A stretch of DNA of 64,000 bases from Channallabes apus. Lineage: Eukaryota > Chordata > Actinopteri > Siluriformes > Clariidae. The notes below the pieces were generated by a model. That model saw nothing but the letters and a program-made list of their open reading frames with translations. It ran no database searches and was not told the origin of the DNA. Shown here in pieces: positions 12,742 to 24,084 of the stretch. The stretch covers positions 28,152,804 through 28,216,803 of the forward strand of contig CM060114.1 of the NCBI GenBank assembly GCA_030522415.1. The letters run 5' to 3'. Each line of letters starts with the position of its first letter. The stretch's first letter is position 1. Made by a program: the position numbers and the translations under genes.

Positions 12742-13095
12742 GCGGAGTTCAGTTCCCGGGTGATGCTGTAACCTCTCGCAGCCGGAGGTCTAGAGAGAGC
12801 TGATTGGCTGAGCTCTCTCAGAGGGGAGGGATGAGAGGTACTTAGTGCTCCCACATTAATCACAGCTCTACAACCAATCAGGGGTGTCTGTGAGCGTTGT
12901 CCTCCGAGTGTATTACACCACCCTCAAAGGCAAATGAGTGAGCATTTCGAAAAGATGCGGTAGTTCGGAGGAAACACGTGATAGTCTTCGGCCCTCCCGA
13001 CTGAGTGGTAGTAGTAGCTTAATGTGGGAGCCCCCTAGTGACGGGGAGGAATTGGATACGACTAAATTAGGGCGAAAATTAGGAAAAAATCTAAA
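12742..13095 (+). mobile_element. SINE family B copy, 5' truncated
   Basis: Starts inside the B-box region (GTTCCCGGGTGATGCTGTAA) and continues through the family blocks GATTGGCTGAGCTCTCTCAG, GTACTTAGTGCTC, CAATCAGGGG, CTTCGGCCCTCCCGAC and GAGCCCCCTAGTGACGGGG. The full-length reference copy is 15604-16077. Confidence 0.85.
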
Positions 13096-13447
13096 TTGAA
13101 TGTCAGAAATTGAGTATTATTTAATGAATCATCTTTCAACCATATTTGAACCTGCTGAGTTTCACATGCAAGAAAGAAGTGTGACATTTATAGTCTTTTC
13201 AAGAACAATGACAGTTTATCAGTTAAACCTTTTGGAAAACTCTTCCTAGGAACTAATTTTTAATTGTTGATGTGTGAACAAAAATGATAAGAAGGTAGTT
13301 ATGGCTTGTAGGTGTGTGCACCACATCTCCTGTGTTTGACGTCAGTGTTTGATGTAACCTGAGACCTTTTTCAGGCTTCTGATTGGCCAGCATGGCTTTA
13401 TGGTTAGGGTTATATCACTGCCTTTTGGATTTGGCATATACAGTGTA

Positions 13448-13487
<40 letters not shown>

Positions 13488-13734
13488 TTTTTTATTAAGT
13501 ATGACGGAGGAAAATCCAGCTAAAAATACACATGTATGTACAATATGGACTAGGCCTGAGACTAAATTGTACCTGAGAGACAAAGACAGAGAGAGAGAGA
13601 AAGAAGGAGAGATATGTTTTTTCCTATTTCAAAATGTAGTCAGGATCTGTTGCAAAGATTTCCTCTTTCTTGAGTAAGCTTTACATCTTACTTTTTACCC
13701 ATTCTTTAGGCTTGTTTACTCTTGTGCTGTTTAT
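13096..13734. repeat. Unassigned stretch with (TA)n and poly-T
   Basis: A TA array at 13446-13470 runs straight into a T run to about 13493. The rest has no recognised feature. GA-rich sequence at 13580-13612 may be a decayed microsatellite. Confidence 0.7.
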
Positions 13735-14255
13735 TTTAGACTTTAGACTTTTGATTGTCCAGAACACAGTTATGAGAGTAAAAACTCCTTTAATTTCTCT
13801 ATATAATCCCCAGCATTTCACTAGTGCTTGGATACCATCAAGGTAGAAAGTTCTCTCAGTATGCCGGAGCCATGATCAGCCCATCTAAAACACCGGCCTC
13901 CCAGGAATTCCTTTAATGTCCCAGACATGTTGAAATGGCTTAAAGTGAGCTTAGGACTGTACAGAGTATCTGGCAATAACTCCTATCCGAGTTCCTGTAA
14001 TGTACAAGTGGTGTTCATGAATGACTGTGTACAGTTCCTGCAGACAGATGCGTCTCTTTCGCAAGTTGGCAAAAAGTTTTTTAAGGTTAGAATCATTCAC
14101 GTATACACAGCCCTTTTGGATGTATTTGCACCATTCCAATGTTTTTACTGTACTGTGCTTGAAATTTTCTGTAAATGTCAGATTCAGTTTTACATCTCAT
14201 TAACAAGAAATTTCAGACAAGTCCTAGTTTGACTTGAACATTGCTTTCAGATGCA
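13735..14255 (-). mobile_element. Mariner relic, internally deleted, minus orientation
   Basis: Read on the minus strand it starts near 14255 with a degenerate TCAAGTCAAACTAGGACTTG end. It then gives the HTH region, skips to the C-terminal part (ACATTAAAGGAATTCCTGGG; TTGATGGTATCCAAGCACTA) and ends near 13740. The HTH-to-C-terminus junction is the same as at 11268-11745, so these are copies of one deleted parent. Confidence 0.8.
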
Positions 14256-14350
14256 CAAAAGCCCTCACAGACTTGGGACATGCATTTCCTGATGACATGT
14301 ATAAAGGGGAAAAATGTCCCTTTTGCCTTCGTTCATGAGAAATTTTATTA

Positions 14351-14382
14351 CAAGTCCTGGTTTGACTTGAACGCCCTTCATA
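14351..14382 (-). repeat. Solo mariner terminal repeat
   Basis: CAAGTCCTGGTTTGACTTGA followed by ACGCCCTTCAT matches the mariner family end, about 100 bp beyond the element at 13735-14255. It could be a leftover of a second insertion. Confidence 0.65.
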
Positions 14383-14386
14383 ATTT

Positions 14387-15286
14387 TACATAAAATTGTC
14401 CTTTCCCATCCTGTTTGCCCGTATCATTCTCCCTTTCGACTTATCGACTGCTCTCCTCACTTGTCAGCATTACACTCACCTTGAATTTAATTTACATTCA
14501 GTGAACTTATTGTTGTCTATCTCTTGTGATATGTTGGGGTTTATACAGTATATTGAAAGTTCATATTATTTAAATGCATAACATTAAAAATGGATTGTGA
14601 ACGAACCGTCTCCAGATGTATTCAATTTTGTCCCGATTTTTATATAACAGTGAAGCATGTGGTCTTATCATAAAAGACACTAAAAGTGGGGTCATCTGCT
14701 TCCAGTAAATTGTGGGAATGACTTGAGTGTGGGAGTAAAGAATAACAGGGGGGAAGAGGGCAGAGAGGGGGGAAAAGGGACAGGGTGGGCAATAAGGACT
14801 TAAAGCAAGAAGAATGAGTGTTAGTGAGTCACTGCAGTGGAAATAGTTGGGGTCAGGGGGTAGTGGGATATATGCGTCAGCCCCCGGAGGACTGGAGGTG
14901 GACCTCAACAGGGATCTCGAGCAGACTAAATATAGAAGTGGGATTGGAATCTCCCTTGTTTGTCTTGTTAGTCACTTTTAGGTTATGCCTTATGTCATAC
15001 TGTACTGTATAGGGGGAAAGAGTTTAGATTGGGAATGTTTACTGGTATAGTCATAGAAATTAGACAAAAAGAGTGTTATGATAACAATATAGTTGCAAGC
15101 AGCGACGAGCGGGCCCAAGCACCTTAGATTGGGAACAATTCTCATAAAAATTTGAAAAAAAAAAAGAATGAATATTATAATACCCATAATAAGGTGTAGG
15201 AATAGGGTTGATAATAAAACATTGGAAATATTAGAAAATACACTCAACAATGAATTAACATTAATATTATTTTAAAAATAATGAAG
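14387..15286. other. Intron stretch with a short known repeat phrase
   Basis: The phrase GTTGCAAGCAGCGACGAGCG plus GGCCCAAGCACCTT (15093-15126) recurs in diverged form at 55483-55517. A stacked footprint TACTGTACTGTA is at 14998-15009. No gene seen; frames over 14570-14908 match nothing. Confidence 0.45.
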
Positions 15287-15560
15287 GTGGCATGTTGGTG
15301 TAGTGGTTAGCACTGTCACCTCGCACCTCCAGGGTCTGGGTTTGATTCCCAGCTTGGGTCCTCCAAGTGCTCGGTGGGTTTCCTCCAACAGCACAAAGCA
15401 AAACATGCAGATTAGGCTAATTACTGTAGCCCGTAGTGTGTGAATGAGCGTGTGATGGATGGCCACCACGTCCACGCCTCATGCCCTAAATCTCCTGGTC
15501 TGGGCTTCAGGCCCCCCATGACGTTGTATACAGAATAACGCGGTATAGACGATGAGGCGA
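15287..15560 (+). mobile_element. Mermaid-like SINE, internally shortened
   Basis: TTGGTGTAGTGGTTAGCAC and GGGTTTGATTCCC boxes, then a shortened body (CTCGGTGGGTTTCCTCC, CATGCAGATTAGGCTAATT) and a GGTATAGACGATG tail. ATGAAGGTGG near the head and ATGAAGTTGG after the tail may be the target duplication. Confidence 0.82.
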
Positions 15561-15603
15561 TGAAGTTGGATGAAAATAAACAGGAGTGAATCAGATCATC
15601 GAG

Positions 15604-16077
15604 AAATCATGGGCCTCCGAGTGGCGCAGTGGTAAAGCACTCGCCCTATGATCCGGAGATCACTGGTTCAGTTCCCGGGTGATGCTGTAACCTCTCACAG
15701 CCGGAGGTATTGAGAGAGCTGATTGGCTGAGCTCTCTCAGAGGGGAGGGATGAGAGGTACTTAGTGCTCACACATTAATCACGGCTCTACAGCCAATCAG
15801 GGGCGTCTGTGAGCTCACGCACGCGGAGGGAGCGGCTAGCGCTTTCCTCCGAGTGTGTTACTCCGCCCCTAATGGTGCGTGAGCAAGCAGTTCGAAAAGA
15901 TGCGGTCGGCTGACGCCACGCGGTTCGGAGGAAACACATGATAGTCTTCGGCCCTCCCGGCTGAATGGTAGTAGTAGCCTTATTGTGGAGCCCCCTAGTG
16001 ACAGGGAGGAATTGGACACGACTAAATTAGGAGGAAAATCTGGAAAAAATCCAAAAAAATAATTTGAAAAAAAAGGT
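15604..16077 (+). mobile_element. SINE family B, full length
   Basis: tRNA-like head with GAGTGGCGCAGTGGTAAAGC (A box) and CTGGTTCAGTTCCCGG (B box). A long family-specific body ends in GGAATTGGACACGACTAAAT and a GGAAAAAATCCAAAAA tail. GAAATCATG occurs at 15603-15611 and 16078-16086 as a 9-bp target duplication. Other copies: 12742, 17700, 19940, 23530, 26430, 26939. Confidence 0.9.
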
Positions 16078-16086
16078 GAAATCATG

Positions 16087-17054
16087 TTTTGTGTATCTCC
16101 TGCGTATGGAAACATCCTGTAGCATTATGTACTGTACTGTATATAGGATACTGTCAACAGTTTATAGTGCTGTTTTTAGCTAATATTCATTGTCTTTGGC
16201 TCGTTCCGTTAGTCAGCGGTCACTCTTCACCCACATCTCTGACCGCCGCTGGGTGTGTTTAAGGTCACTCTGACAAACAGTTTGTTCTGTTCAGTTTTTT
16301 TTTATAGGCAGGAATTCCCTTTGTGCTCGTCTTTCAGAGACATGTACTATAAGCCTGGGAAAGCCAAGACCCTGTGCTGCTCAAAGGCATCTTCAGCTTT
16401 CAGTCGCTGGGAAAGTTTGTTGTTCTTCTGTGATTCCTAAACTTTGTTTGTCCTGTTAAATTTAATTGCTTTTCACCCACTCATTTATCAAGCCTTTATT
16501 GGGAAAACTGTGTCTTGTCAGGCTGAAGTTTAAACATTGCTCCAACTCCATGGTAATCAGTAGGTAGATGTAAGTATCGTCATGACAGGACTTCTGTTTA
16601 AAGGCACTGTTGTGTATAAAGGGTGTTGATCTGTTTGGCACGCGCCACTGGAGAGGCCGCATTGACACAAGTGATGTCATCTGTACATGCGGCATCTTAT
16701 CGCGTGTTCACATAAAATACACGATCTGTCTCTAGAGCGGAGAAGATGCAGGTGTGTCACTTTGGTTTTATTCCGGGATCCTACAGAGCTTCCTCTGGCA
16801 CCATCACAGGGGCACCGAGTAGGGAACCTAACCACAAACCATGTGGAACAATGATACAAGAGGGACATCGCGGTCCAGGATTATTTTAATAGTTATTTAT
16901 AGAGTTTATTTAAATACTACAGCTTATAAGGCAGCTGTGAACCTCATTTATGACATACAATGATACATGTTGGTATGACAGAGTGATATATGTGACACAT
17001 AAATCTTTTAGTTTAAACTCACCTGAGAAAAGGTGCATGGAGGATTTTTTCTAC
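16087..17054. other. Intron stretch, nothing recognised
   Basis: Small frames at 16255-16868 match no family. A stacked footprint TACTGTACTGTA is at 16130-16141. Confidence 0.45.
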
Positions 17055-17255
17055 ATTTACATTTAGGCATTTGGCAGACGCTCTTATCCAGAGTGACTTA
17101 CATTTTTATCTCATTATACATCTGAGCAGTTGAAGGTTAAGGGCCTTGCTCAAGGGCCCAACAGTGGCAACTTGGTGGTTGTGGGGTTTGAACCTGGGAT
17201 CTTCCGAAACGTAGTCCAATGCCTTAACCACTGAGCTACCCCTGGCCCCATTATT
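17055..17255 (-). mobile_element. tRNA-derived SINE, empty-site copy
   Basis: Inverted copy of the element at 9752-9957 with the same head, B box and GTCGCTCTGGATAAGAGCG-type tail. Here the sequence corresponding to 9880-9890 is uninterrupted (CAGATGTATAATGAG on the minus strand), giving the unmodified state. Confidence 0.88.
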
Positions 17256-17443
17256 ATGAGCATTATTTCACATCGATCATAAAGTCATAATTGACGGAAA
17301 GCATACATTCATTGTGTCACGTCCTGTGATGGGTTCTGCTCAAAGTTCACCAGCTGTTTCAAGCTGTTTCCTTTTTCCAGTAATTAGGCATTAGCACAGT
17401 TTATACCATGTGTTTGTATAATGAGCTTAAACATTCCAGTGTG

Positions 17444-17650
17444 TTATACCAGAACAATGCAGGTATGGGATACACAAGCGCACCCTGACTCACACACCCA
17501 ATCGTAGACTCTGGGCAATTTGAAAACACCAATCAAGCTGTCCTGCATGTCTTTGGAAAAAACTTTGGGAGAAAACCAGAAAACCCACAAGAAACCCACC
17601 AAGCACAGGGAAAAACATATACAGACCAGAGCCAAGATTCAAACCACTGT
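17444..17650 (-). repeat. Mermaid-like SINE fragment
   Basis: Minus-strand blocks CTTGGTGGGTTTCTTGTGGG, TTGGTGTTTTCAAATTGCCC and ACGATTGGGTGTGTGAG match the SINE body in order. The head is eroded. Confidence 0.65.
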
Positions 17651-17699
17651 ACAGTCCTGACCCCGCTCCAAACGTTTTAGGTTTGAATCACTCTGATCA

Positions 17700-17870
17700 T
17701 TCGGTGAGTGTGTTATGCCTCCAAGCGAGCAGAGGTTGGTTGGCGTCACGTGATTCTGATTAAACACATGATGGTCTTCAGCCCTCCCGATTGAGTGGTA
17801 GTAGTAGCTTAATGTGGCCCCCTAGTGACGGGGAGGACTTGAATACGACTAAATTAGGGTGTGAAAAAAA
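17700..17870 (+). repeat. SINE family B fragment, 3' part
   Basis: GAGTGTGTTATGCCTCCAAG, then CACATGATGGTCTTCAGCCC and CCCCCTAGTGACGGGGAGG reproduce the 3' half of the family. The 5' half is missing. Confidence 0.75.
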
Positions 17871-17879
17871 AAAAACGCG

Positions 17880-17985
17880 AAGAGTCTCATCACCGTACTG
17901 TGCCTTTGAAGTCTTCTGTAAATGTCAACGAGTTTGACTCATTCATTCAAGGCACAAGTCCCGGTTTGACTTGAACACCCCTCAT
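17880..17985 (-). repeat. Mariner 5' end fragment
   Basis: On the minus strand it begins TGAGGGGTGTTCAAGTCAAA and continues CCGGGACTTG, then TTGACATTTACAGAAGACTT as in the element at 62660-63019. Truncated after about 100 bp. Confidence 0.75.
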
Positions 17986-18269
17986 TACTTGGGACAGGCA
18001 TTTTCTTCTTGATGTGCGTGAGGTCAAATACTGTACAGTATGATTTGTAACAGGGATTAAAAATGTTATATATTTAGTTAGGTTAGTTCAACACAGTCGG
18101 TTTACATTGTGATCTCCCAAGGAATATCTGTAATGTAAATATGTGAGTTTATTAATTGAAATAATGATATTGAAGCTTCTTGCAAATTCTGGTGGTGGTG
18201 GTTGCATTTTTCCCCCTCTTTCATTTCAGTGCATACTGTACAGTATGTAAATCAGTAATAGATTCTGAG

Positions 18270-18480
18270 CCAATCCTGGGCGTGAAGCGAGAATACACCC
18301 TGGATACAATACCAGTCCATTGCACAGACACACATTCACACATCATTCACACCTAGAGCTAATGCAGCTTAGTCCTGCCATCAGTTGGCATAGTTTTTTG
18401 GGAACTGGAGAACCCACAATAGAAAACCCACATGACATAGAGAGAACATTTGAAACAGAAAGGAATCAGAGCGCATGATG
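18270..18480 (-). repeat. Degenerate SINE body
   Basis: GGCATAGTTTTTTGGGAACTGG, ACCCACAATAGAAAACCCAC and CAGTCCATTGCACAG show the layout of an old Mermaid-like copy on the minus strand, without a usable head. Confidence 0.4.
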
Positions 18481-18566
18481 GAACCGGAAACTCATGAGGT
18501 GTCAGGTGACCATGTTACTGTGAAAGTGATCTTTTAAAATCTTTTTAATTTGCCTCGTCTTTAAAA

Positions 18567-18859
18567 AATGGCGGCACGGTTGCTTAGTGGTTAGCACTTG
18601 CACCTCCGTGGTCTGGGTTCGATTCCCTCCTCTGTGTGTGCACGGAGTTTGCATGTTTCCCCCGTGCTTGGTTTCCTTCCACAGTCCAAAGACATGCAGA
18701 TTAGGATAAATGGCTTTGTGGAGAATGTGTGTGTACGCCCTGTGATGGATTGGCACAGTGTCCAGGGTTTATCCCGCCTCATGCCTTAAGTCTCCTGGGA
18801 TAGTCTCCAGGATTCCCGCTATACTCAGGAAATATCAGTCTAGACAATGAGTGAGTGAG
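18567..18859 (+). mobile_element. Mermaid-like SINE
   Basis: Head GGCGGCACGGTTGCTTAGTGG, B box GGGTTCGATTCCC, shortened body, tail GACAATGAGTGAGTGA. A CTTTAAAAA target duplication is at about 18558-18566 and 18861-18869. Confidence 0.85.
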
Positions 18860-18868
18860 ACTTTAAAA

Positions 18869-19939
18869 ACAGTTTATAAATTACAATCACTGGATTTTTT
18901 TCCACATCTGTCCAACATTTTTTTATTTTTATGGTTGTTCATACTTACAGTACAACCTCCATTCACATTATTGTCTCACGTTTGTTTCCCCCGCCTTTTT
19001 ACCCATAAATACAGGCAACACCACAAGTGTCCGACTGTATATTAGTGAAGTGAAGGCTGTATATTATGTGTTTCATCAGTGCTGTTTCACCAGAGCCCAT
19101 GGTGTCGGATTGCTCCGACTGCAAAATCTATACAAAATATGGTTTAGTCATAATAAGACCAAGACGCACTTCCTGGCAGGACATGATATGCAGAGCCAAC
19201 AGCAAAGTGAGCCCCAAAAATAGGCCGTGCTGTCTGGACTTGTACTTAACTCAGAAGGGGTCACCAGTTCTGAGTAGCTGTACTGATCAAAGGTGAAGAA
19301 GTAGCACTTTTCATGCTTCCTGCTATTAAACCTCATTATACCAAATCACTTAACCACCTGTTTACACATGGCGGGAAACTTTAACACCTTAAAGCCTTTT
19401 CAGTATTAGTCAGTAGACGTTTCAGGTCATTTAGTCATCTGGCTTTTACTAATTTCATTTATTTATCCAGTGGTCGGTTCGGCTTAGCAGATTAGTATCA
19501 TGGCATCTGTTCTCCATTCATTTCTTCTGCAAATAGAGAAAATACTTAAAGGTGTTCTTTCTGCCAGAACACGTCATTTCTCAGGAATATTCCACAGAGC
19601 TGAAAATAAAGCACGTCTCTTCCTCACATCGGTTTCCAGTATAGATCATAATGAAAGCCAGACGGGAGCTGTGTAGTCATTACAACAGGTTATTAGACCT
19701 GTAAAACGGCTTTAGGTAGCTAATAAGATCTGACACAGGTTTATAGACCTCGACTGTTATTGCCTCCGTTTTGGAGGAAGGGATGTAGGCATGGTTATAA
19801 AGTGAGGACTTCAAAGGCTTCTACACTGATGAGAGCCAAAATCGTGCACTGCTTAGTAGGGACGGGAATCATCAGGGCTCACCCGATACTATATCATCAT
19901 GATACCAAGGTGCCGGTTTGATCGAAATTGGCATTCCTT
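18869..19939. other. Intron stretch, nothing recognised
   Basis: No exon or repeat identified. It has a lower density of the TACTGTA motif (one, near 18945). Frames at 19066-19336 on both strands match no family. Confidence 0.45.
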
Positions 19940-20276
19940 TTTTTTTTATTTATTATTGTTTTGATTTTTCCCTGATTTTCTCCCTATTTTTTAGTCCAAT
20001 TCTTCCCCGTCACTGCTCTCTCATGCACCGTTGGGGACGGCGTAACACACTCGGAGGACAGCACTATCCACTCCTTCCGCTTGCGTGAGCTCACAGACGC
20101 CCCTGATTGGCTGTAGAGTCGTAATTAACGTGGGAGCACGAAGTACCTCTCATCCCTCCCCTCTGAAAGAGCTCGGCCAATCAGCTCTCTCTAGACCTCC
20201 AGCTGCGAGAGGTTACAGCATCACCCGGGAACCGAACCAGCGATCTCCAGATGATAGGGCGAGCACTTTACCACTG
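19940..20276 (-). mobile_element. SINE family B copy
   Basis: Minus-strand order: GGTAAAGTGCTCGCCCTATC, TTCGGTTCCCGGGTGATGC, AGCTGATTGGCCGAGCTC, GTACTTCGTGCTCCC, ending near 19940. The 3' portion is partly lost: the CTTCGGCCCTCCC block is missing. Confidence 0.8.
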
Positions 20277-21279
20277 CCAAAAGCATTTCCGGCATACGAA
20301 CAAACAAATATACCGGCGTGAACGTCGGCTAAGTTGCGAATATGTACAGCGTAAGTTGCCATTCAAAACTTGTTTGCTTCAGTGGAAGTCTAAGCAAAGT
20401 TTCTACCCACGATACCAACGTTGCCTTCAAAGTATGTGTTTAAAAGCTACGTGATTGTTCATGTGTCCATAAATTAAGGTTAAGTGAGGTTTAATGTCTA
20501 TTTATTTTATATTTAACTTCATTTACATTTCTTTTGTAAATATTTTGATTGGTTTTATATGCAAAAATATAATTATAGGGATGGAAAATGGTAATATTGG
20601 TAATATTTTTGGGTGACGGGAACATATTATCTGCATTTACATTATTTTTTATGGGTACATTTGTGTCGGAAAATGAAAGTTTTGGCTTGAGAACTCGCCT
20701 CCAAGAAAGGAATAATTTCGTATGCCGAGATTTTGTTACCGTTTTTTAAACATGCTTAGCAAATAATTTGCTGCTATCACACAGGATGCTGTGCTCCCTG
20801 CCAACGTGTGAAGAGTTTAGAACGGCACCCTGTAGGATTACATACGGACAGTAAGAACGGTAACATTTTACCACCTCAAATGCAAACAGATATAAGATGC
20901 AAAAATTATTTCCTAATTTTGTATCATTTTTTCTCGTTGAAATTATTTAGCTTTAAACTATTATTAGAATTTCAGATCAGCATTGGGGGACATTTTTAAC
21001 AGAAATAGTCTAATTAAGCCATACTGGACCAAGCATTCAATTCAGGCTCCCTAAGGAGTTCAAAAAAGCCAAGTACTGTAGGCATTTCAGATCGTCCAGA
21101 GTGTCGTAAGTGATCTCTGGGGGGAACATTTATCTGTATCTATTCTCACGCAAGCCCATTTTCCTTTTAGTGCAAGTGCGAGCCCTGTAGCTCTCTCTCT
21201 CTCTCTTATCAGTCTCTTTGATCTGACTGTCATCATCTCTGTCATCGACTTACTGTACATTATCTCATTATTCCTTACA
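20277..21279. other. Intron stretch, nothing recognised
   Basis: No gene or repeat assigned. A (CT)n run lies at about 21189-21206 and motif sites at 21074 and 21252. Confidence 0.45.
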
Positions 21280-21390
21280 TCTGAGCAGATGAGGGTTAAG
21301 GGCTTTAAACAGTTGCAATTTTTTAATCTGGGACCTTCTGAGCCAGAGGCCAGTGCCTTAACCACTGAGCTACCACTAGCCCTACCACCC
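21280..21390 (-). repeat. tRNA-derived SINE fragment
   Basis: Minus strand: GGTAGCTCAGTGGTTAAGGC, then CTCTGGCTCAGAAGGTCCC, then GCCCTTAACCCTCATCTGC. It is a shortened relative of the 17055 element. Confidence 0.65.
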
Positions 21391-21399
21391 ATGGGATGC

Positions 21400-22045
21400 A
21401 TCAGACAAACAAGTCTGATCTACAGAGGCCCACCCTGCAAGCCACAGCACCCAAAGGATACGCTGCCAACGTTCTTGATCGGATTGGGATCTCTGGAGTT
21501 TGGAGTCCAGCTCAGTGGCCTTGGCCTCCTTGCCCGCCTGTGACAGGCTGTGGTGCACAGAGTGTCCTGGTGCCTTTCAGTTGTGGCCAGCACTGACTTT
21601 TTACCAGCGATCTGTGCTGCTTTGGCTTTTTTGTGGGATCAGATCTGACGGGCTAGCCTTTGGTTTCCACAAGGCATGGGTGAGCCTTGGGTGCCCATGA
21701 TCCTGTCACTGGTTTACTAGTATATACAGTAACTGATGTTGTTGGTCTTTCGGCTGCTCCCGACAAGGGGTCGCCACAGCAGACTATCCAGTCCGCACTA
21801 CAACTTGGCACAGGTTTTACACCGGATGCCCTTCCTGACGCAACCATCCCATTTTATCCGGACTTGGGACCGGCACTGCATCCAGTGGCTGGGGTTTGGG
21901 CACTGGCTGGGAATCGAACCCGGGCCTTCCGCATGGCAGGCGAAACACCTACCACTGATCCACCAGTGCCCCGTCACTAGTTTATAACTGATAATCAGTG
22001 TTATTTAATTCACCTGGCTGTGGTGTCAATATTGTGGCTGATCTG
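21400..22045. mobile_element. Tc1-like transposon relic split by a SINE
   Basis: Phrases such as CGATTGGGATCTCTGGAGTT-like sequence (21478-21500), GAGCCTTGGGTGCCCATGATCC (21682-21703) and the end CTGATAATCAGTGTTATT...GGCTGATCTGGGTAT (21988-22050) match a widespread fish Tc1-type element known to me in its antisense reading. The same family is at 49485-50288. A SINE at 21730-21972 interrupts it. Confidence 0.65.
21730..21972 (-). mobile_element. tRNA-derived SINE, TCGGCTGCTCCCG type
   Basis: On the minus strand the tRNA-like head (GATCAGTGGTAGGTGTTTCG; CCGGGTTCGATTCCC) leads into a body ending GGGGTCGCC...CCGACAGC-type sequence. Flanking GTCACTGGTTTA (21705-21716) and GTCACTAGTTTA (21973-21984) form a 12-bp target duplication with one mismatch inside the older Tc1 relic. 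A second copy is at 46893-47110. Confidence 0.85.
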
Positions 22046-22258
22046 GGTATCTAAATATTGTTTTTCGTACATTAGTCTCAAGGCAATCTTTTACTGCCAT
22101 CATTCAGGAGTTTCTAGTCACATGTCTCTGAAATCGTATACCATTTATTAACCTTTATTGCTACAACGAATGGGCCACTTTTAGTTTAGAGTACTTACAA
22201 TATGACACAGAGGTGCTTCAGCGTGAGTCAGAAATGTAACCGACCGGATCATCAGTCG

Positions 22259-22290
<32 letters not shown>

Positions 22291-23529
22291 TCTTTCTCTT
22301 TTACTCTAACTCAATACACCCCCCCACACACACAAACACACTCAAACAGAGACACCTGTGTATGGTCTGTAGGTGTAGGTTGTTTGACTTTGGAAGGCGT
22401 AACAGTTGCTGGAACCCACTTACATCGTGCCATGTCTGCACAGTTTACTGCAAATGACGGAAAATCACTTCGTAAAACAGATCCCAGACTCGTGACGTCA
22501 GTCACCGCATGAACTGCCTTTGTCCAACATACTGTAGCTTGAGGTATTGGTGTGAAATGGGGGAAGAAGAAAAAAATTCCAGACAGTTGTTCATTTTCCT
22601 AAACACAAAAGCAGCGGCGTGCAGACAGACATAAAGGAGGCCGTGGAAATGCTGTACGCAATTAAAACGATTTTTTATTTTTACATTTGTTTTTTTTTAC
22701 TCATTTATATTTTATAAGTGGGCCGAACCGTTTTGTTATTGCACTCATTTACTAGCACATTAACACAATGTTTAAACAGTGGGTCACACACGTCCCCGTC
22801 TCCCGCTTCCGACATCGTTCTAGCTCTGGTGTGAGACATTCCAGACTTTTCCACCACACTATTTGTTCCGGAGCATTCCGGCTCCCGGAGGCGGGGATGT
22901 GGTGCTCACCCTGCCACTGCCGTCAGTGCCACAGGAATTCTGAGAGGAATGCAAGCAAATGGAGATGGAAATCTGTAGACATTATTTCTGTGGGTGTAGC
23001 ACGTCACTCACATCCTCAGCAGGAGTATCCTGTTATGCTCCGGTTCACTCCTTCCTCTCCCTCACTTTCTCTCTCCTCTGTCAAGACGGATGAAGAATTC
23101 TCTATGCCTTGGTTGTGTGTACTTGTGTGTACTTGTGTGTGGGTGTTTCTGGGTTGGGGGTCTAGTTTTGTTTTTTGTCTTCTAATGATACAAGGAGTGA
23201 AAGGAAACATGTGACACTAAAGCATTAGACCCTGCTCAGCCCTGTGGCGGTTAGATTGACGCTAGCGCACCGTGGGCAGCTGTAATGAGCTGGGCTAATG
23301 TGGACGAGGTGTTCTTACAGCAGTGCTGCAAAACTGTTTTCCTCAACAATATTGTCTAAATAGTGTCCACATACTGAAATAAATACTTACAGAAGAAATG
23401 AATATTATCGATACGATATTTTGCATTTATTAAATCGCCTTAAAAAATTTTTATATAAAACTTTTTCAAAGTGCACAATCTGGATTTTTTTAATTTCTTT
23501 TTGTGGAAAAATATGCTTTTTTTAGGGAA
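22046..23529. other. Intron stretch with a (CT)n microsatellite
   Basis: A CT array lies at 22259-22285. A 148-codon plus-strand frame at 22768-23214 is the longest in the area but has no family resemblance, no periodic domain and no splice context; it is treated as chance. Confidence 0.5.
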
Positions 23530-23998
23530 TTTATTTATTTATTTTATTTATAATTTTTTCCAGATTTTCTCCCTAATTTAGTCATGTCCAATTCCTCCCC
23601 ATCACTAGGCGGCTCCACATTAGGGCTATTACTACCACTCAGTCGGGAGGGCCGAAGACTATCACGTGTTTCCTCCGAACCACGTGACGTCAGCCGACCG
23701 CATCTTTTCAAACTGCTCGCTCACGCTCCATTGGGGGCGGAGTAACACACTCGGAGGACAGCGCTATCCGCTCCTTCCGCTTGCGTGAGCTCACAGATTG
23801 ATTGGCCCTGATTGGCTGTGGAGCCGTAATTAATGTGTGAGCACTAAGTACCTCTCATCCCTCCCCTCTGAGAGAGCTCGGCCAATCGGCTCTCTCTAGA
23901 CCTCCGGCTGTGAGAGGTTAAAGCATCACCCGGGAACCGAACCAGCGATCTCCGGATGACAGGGCGAGCACTTTACCACTGCGCCACTTGGAGGCCTT
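23530..23998 (-). mobile_element. SINE family B, near full length
   Basis: Minus strand: GCCTCCAAGTGGCGCAGTGG head, TTCGGTTCCCGGGTGATGC, AGCCGATTGGCCGAGC, ACGTGATAGTCTTCGGCCC, GGAATTGGACATGACTAAAT, then an A-rich tail. The strand is opposite to the copy at 15604. Confidence 0.88.
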
Positions 23999-24084
23999 TT
24001 TTTAAAAAAAATTGGGAAATTTTTTTCAAATGTACAATCATTAAAGGAAAATTCACATATTTGTCACGTTTTTCACATATTCCA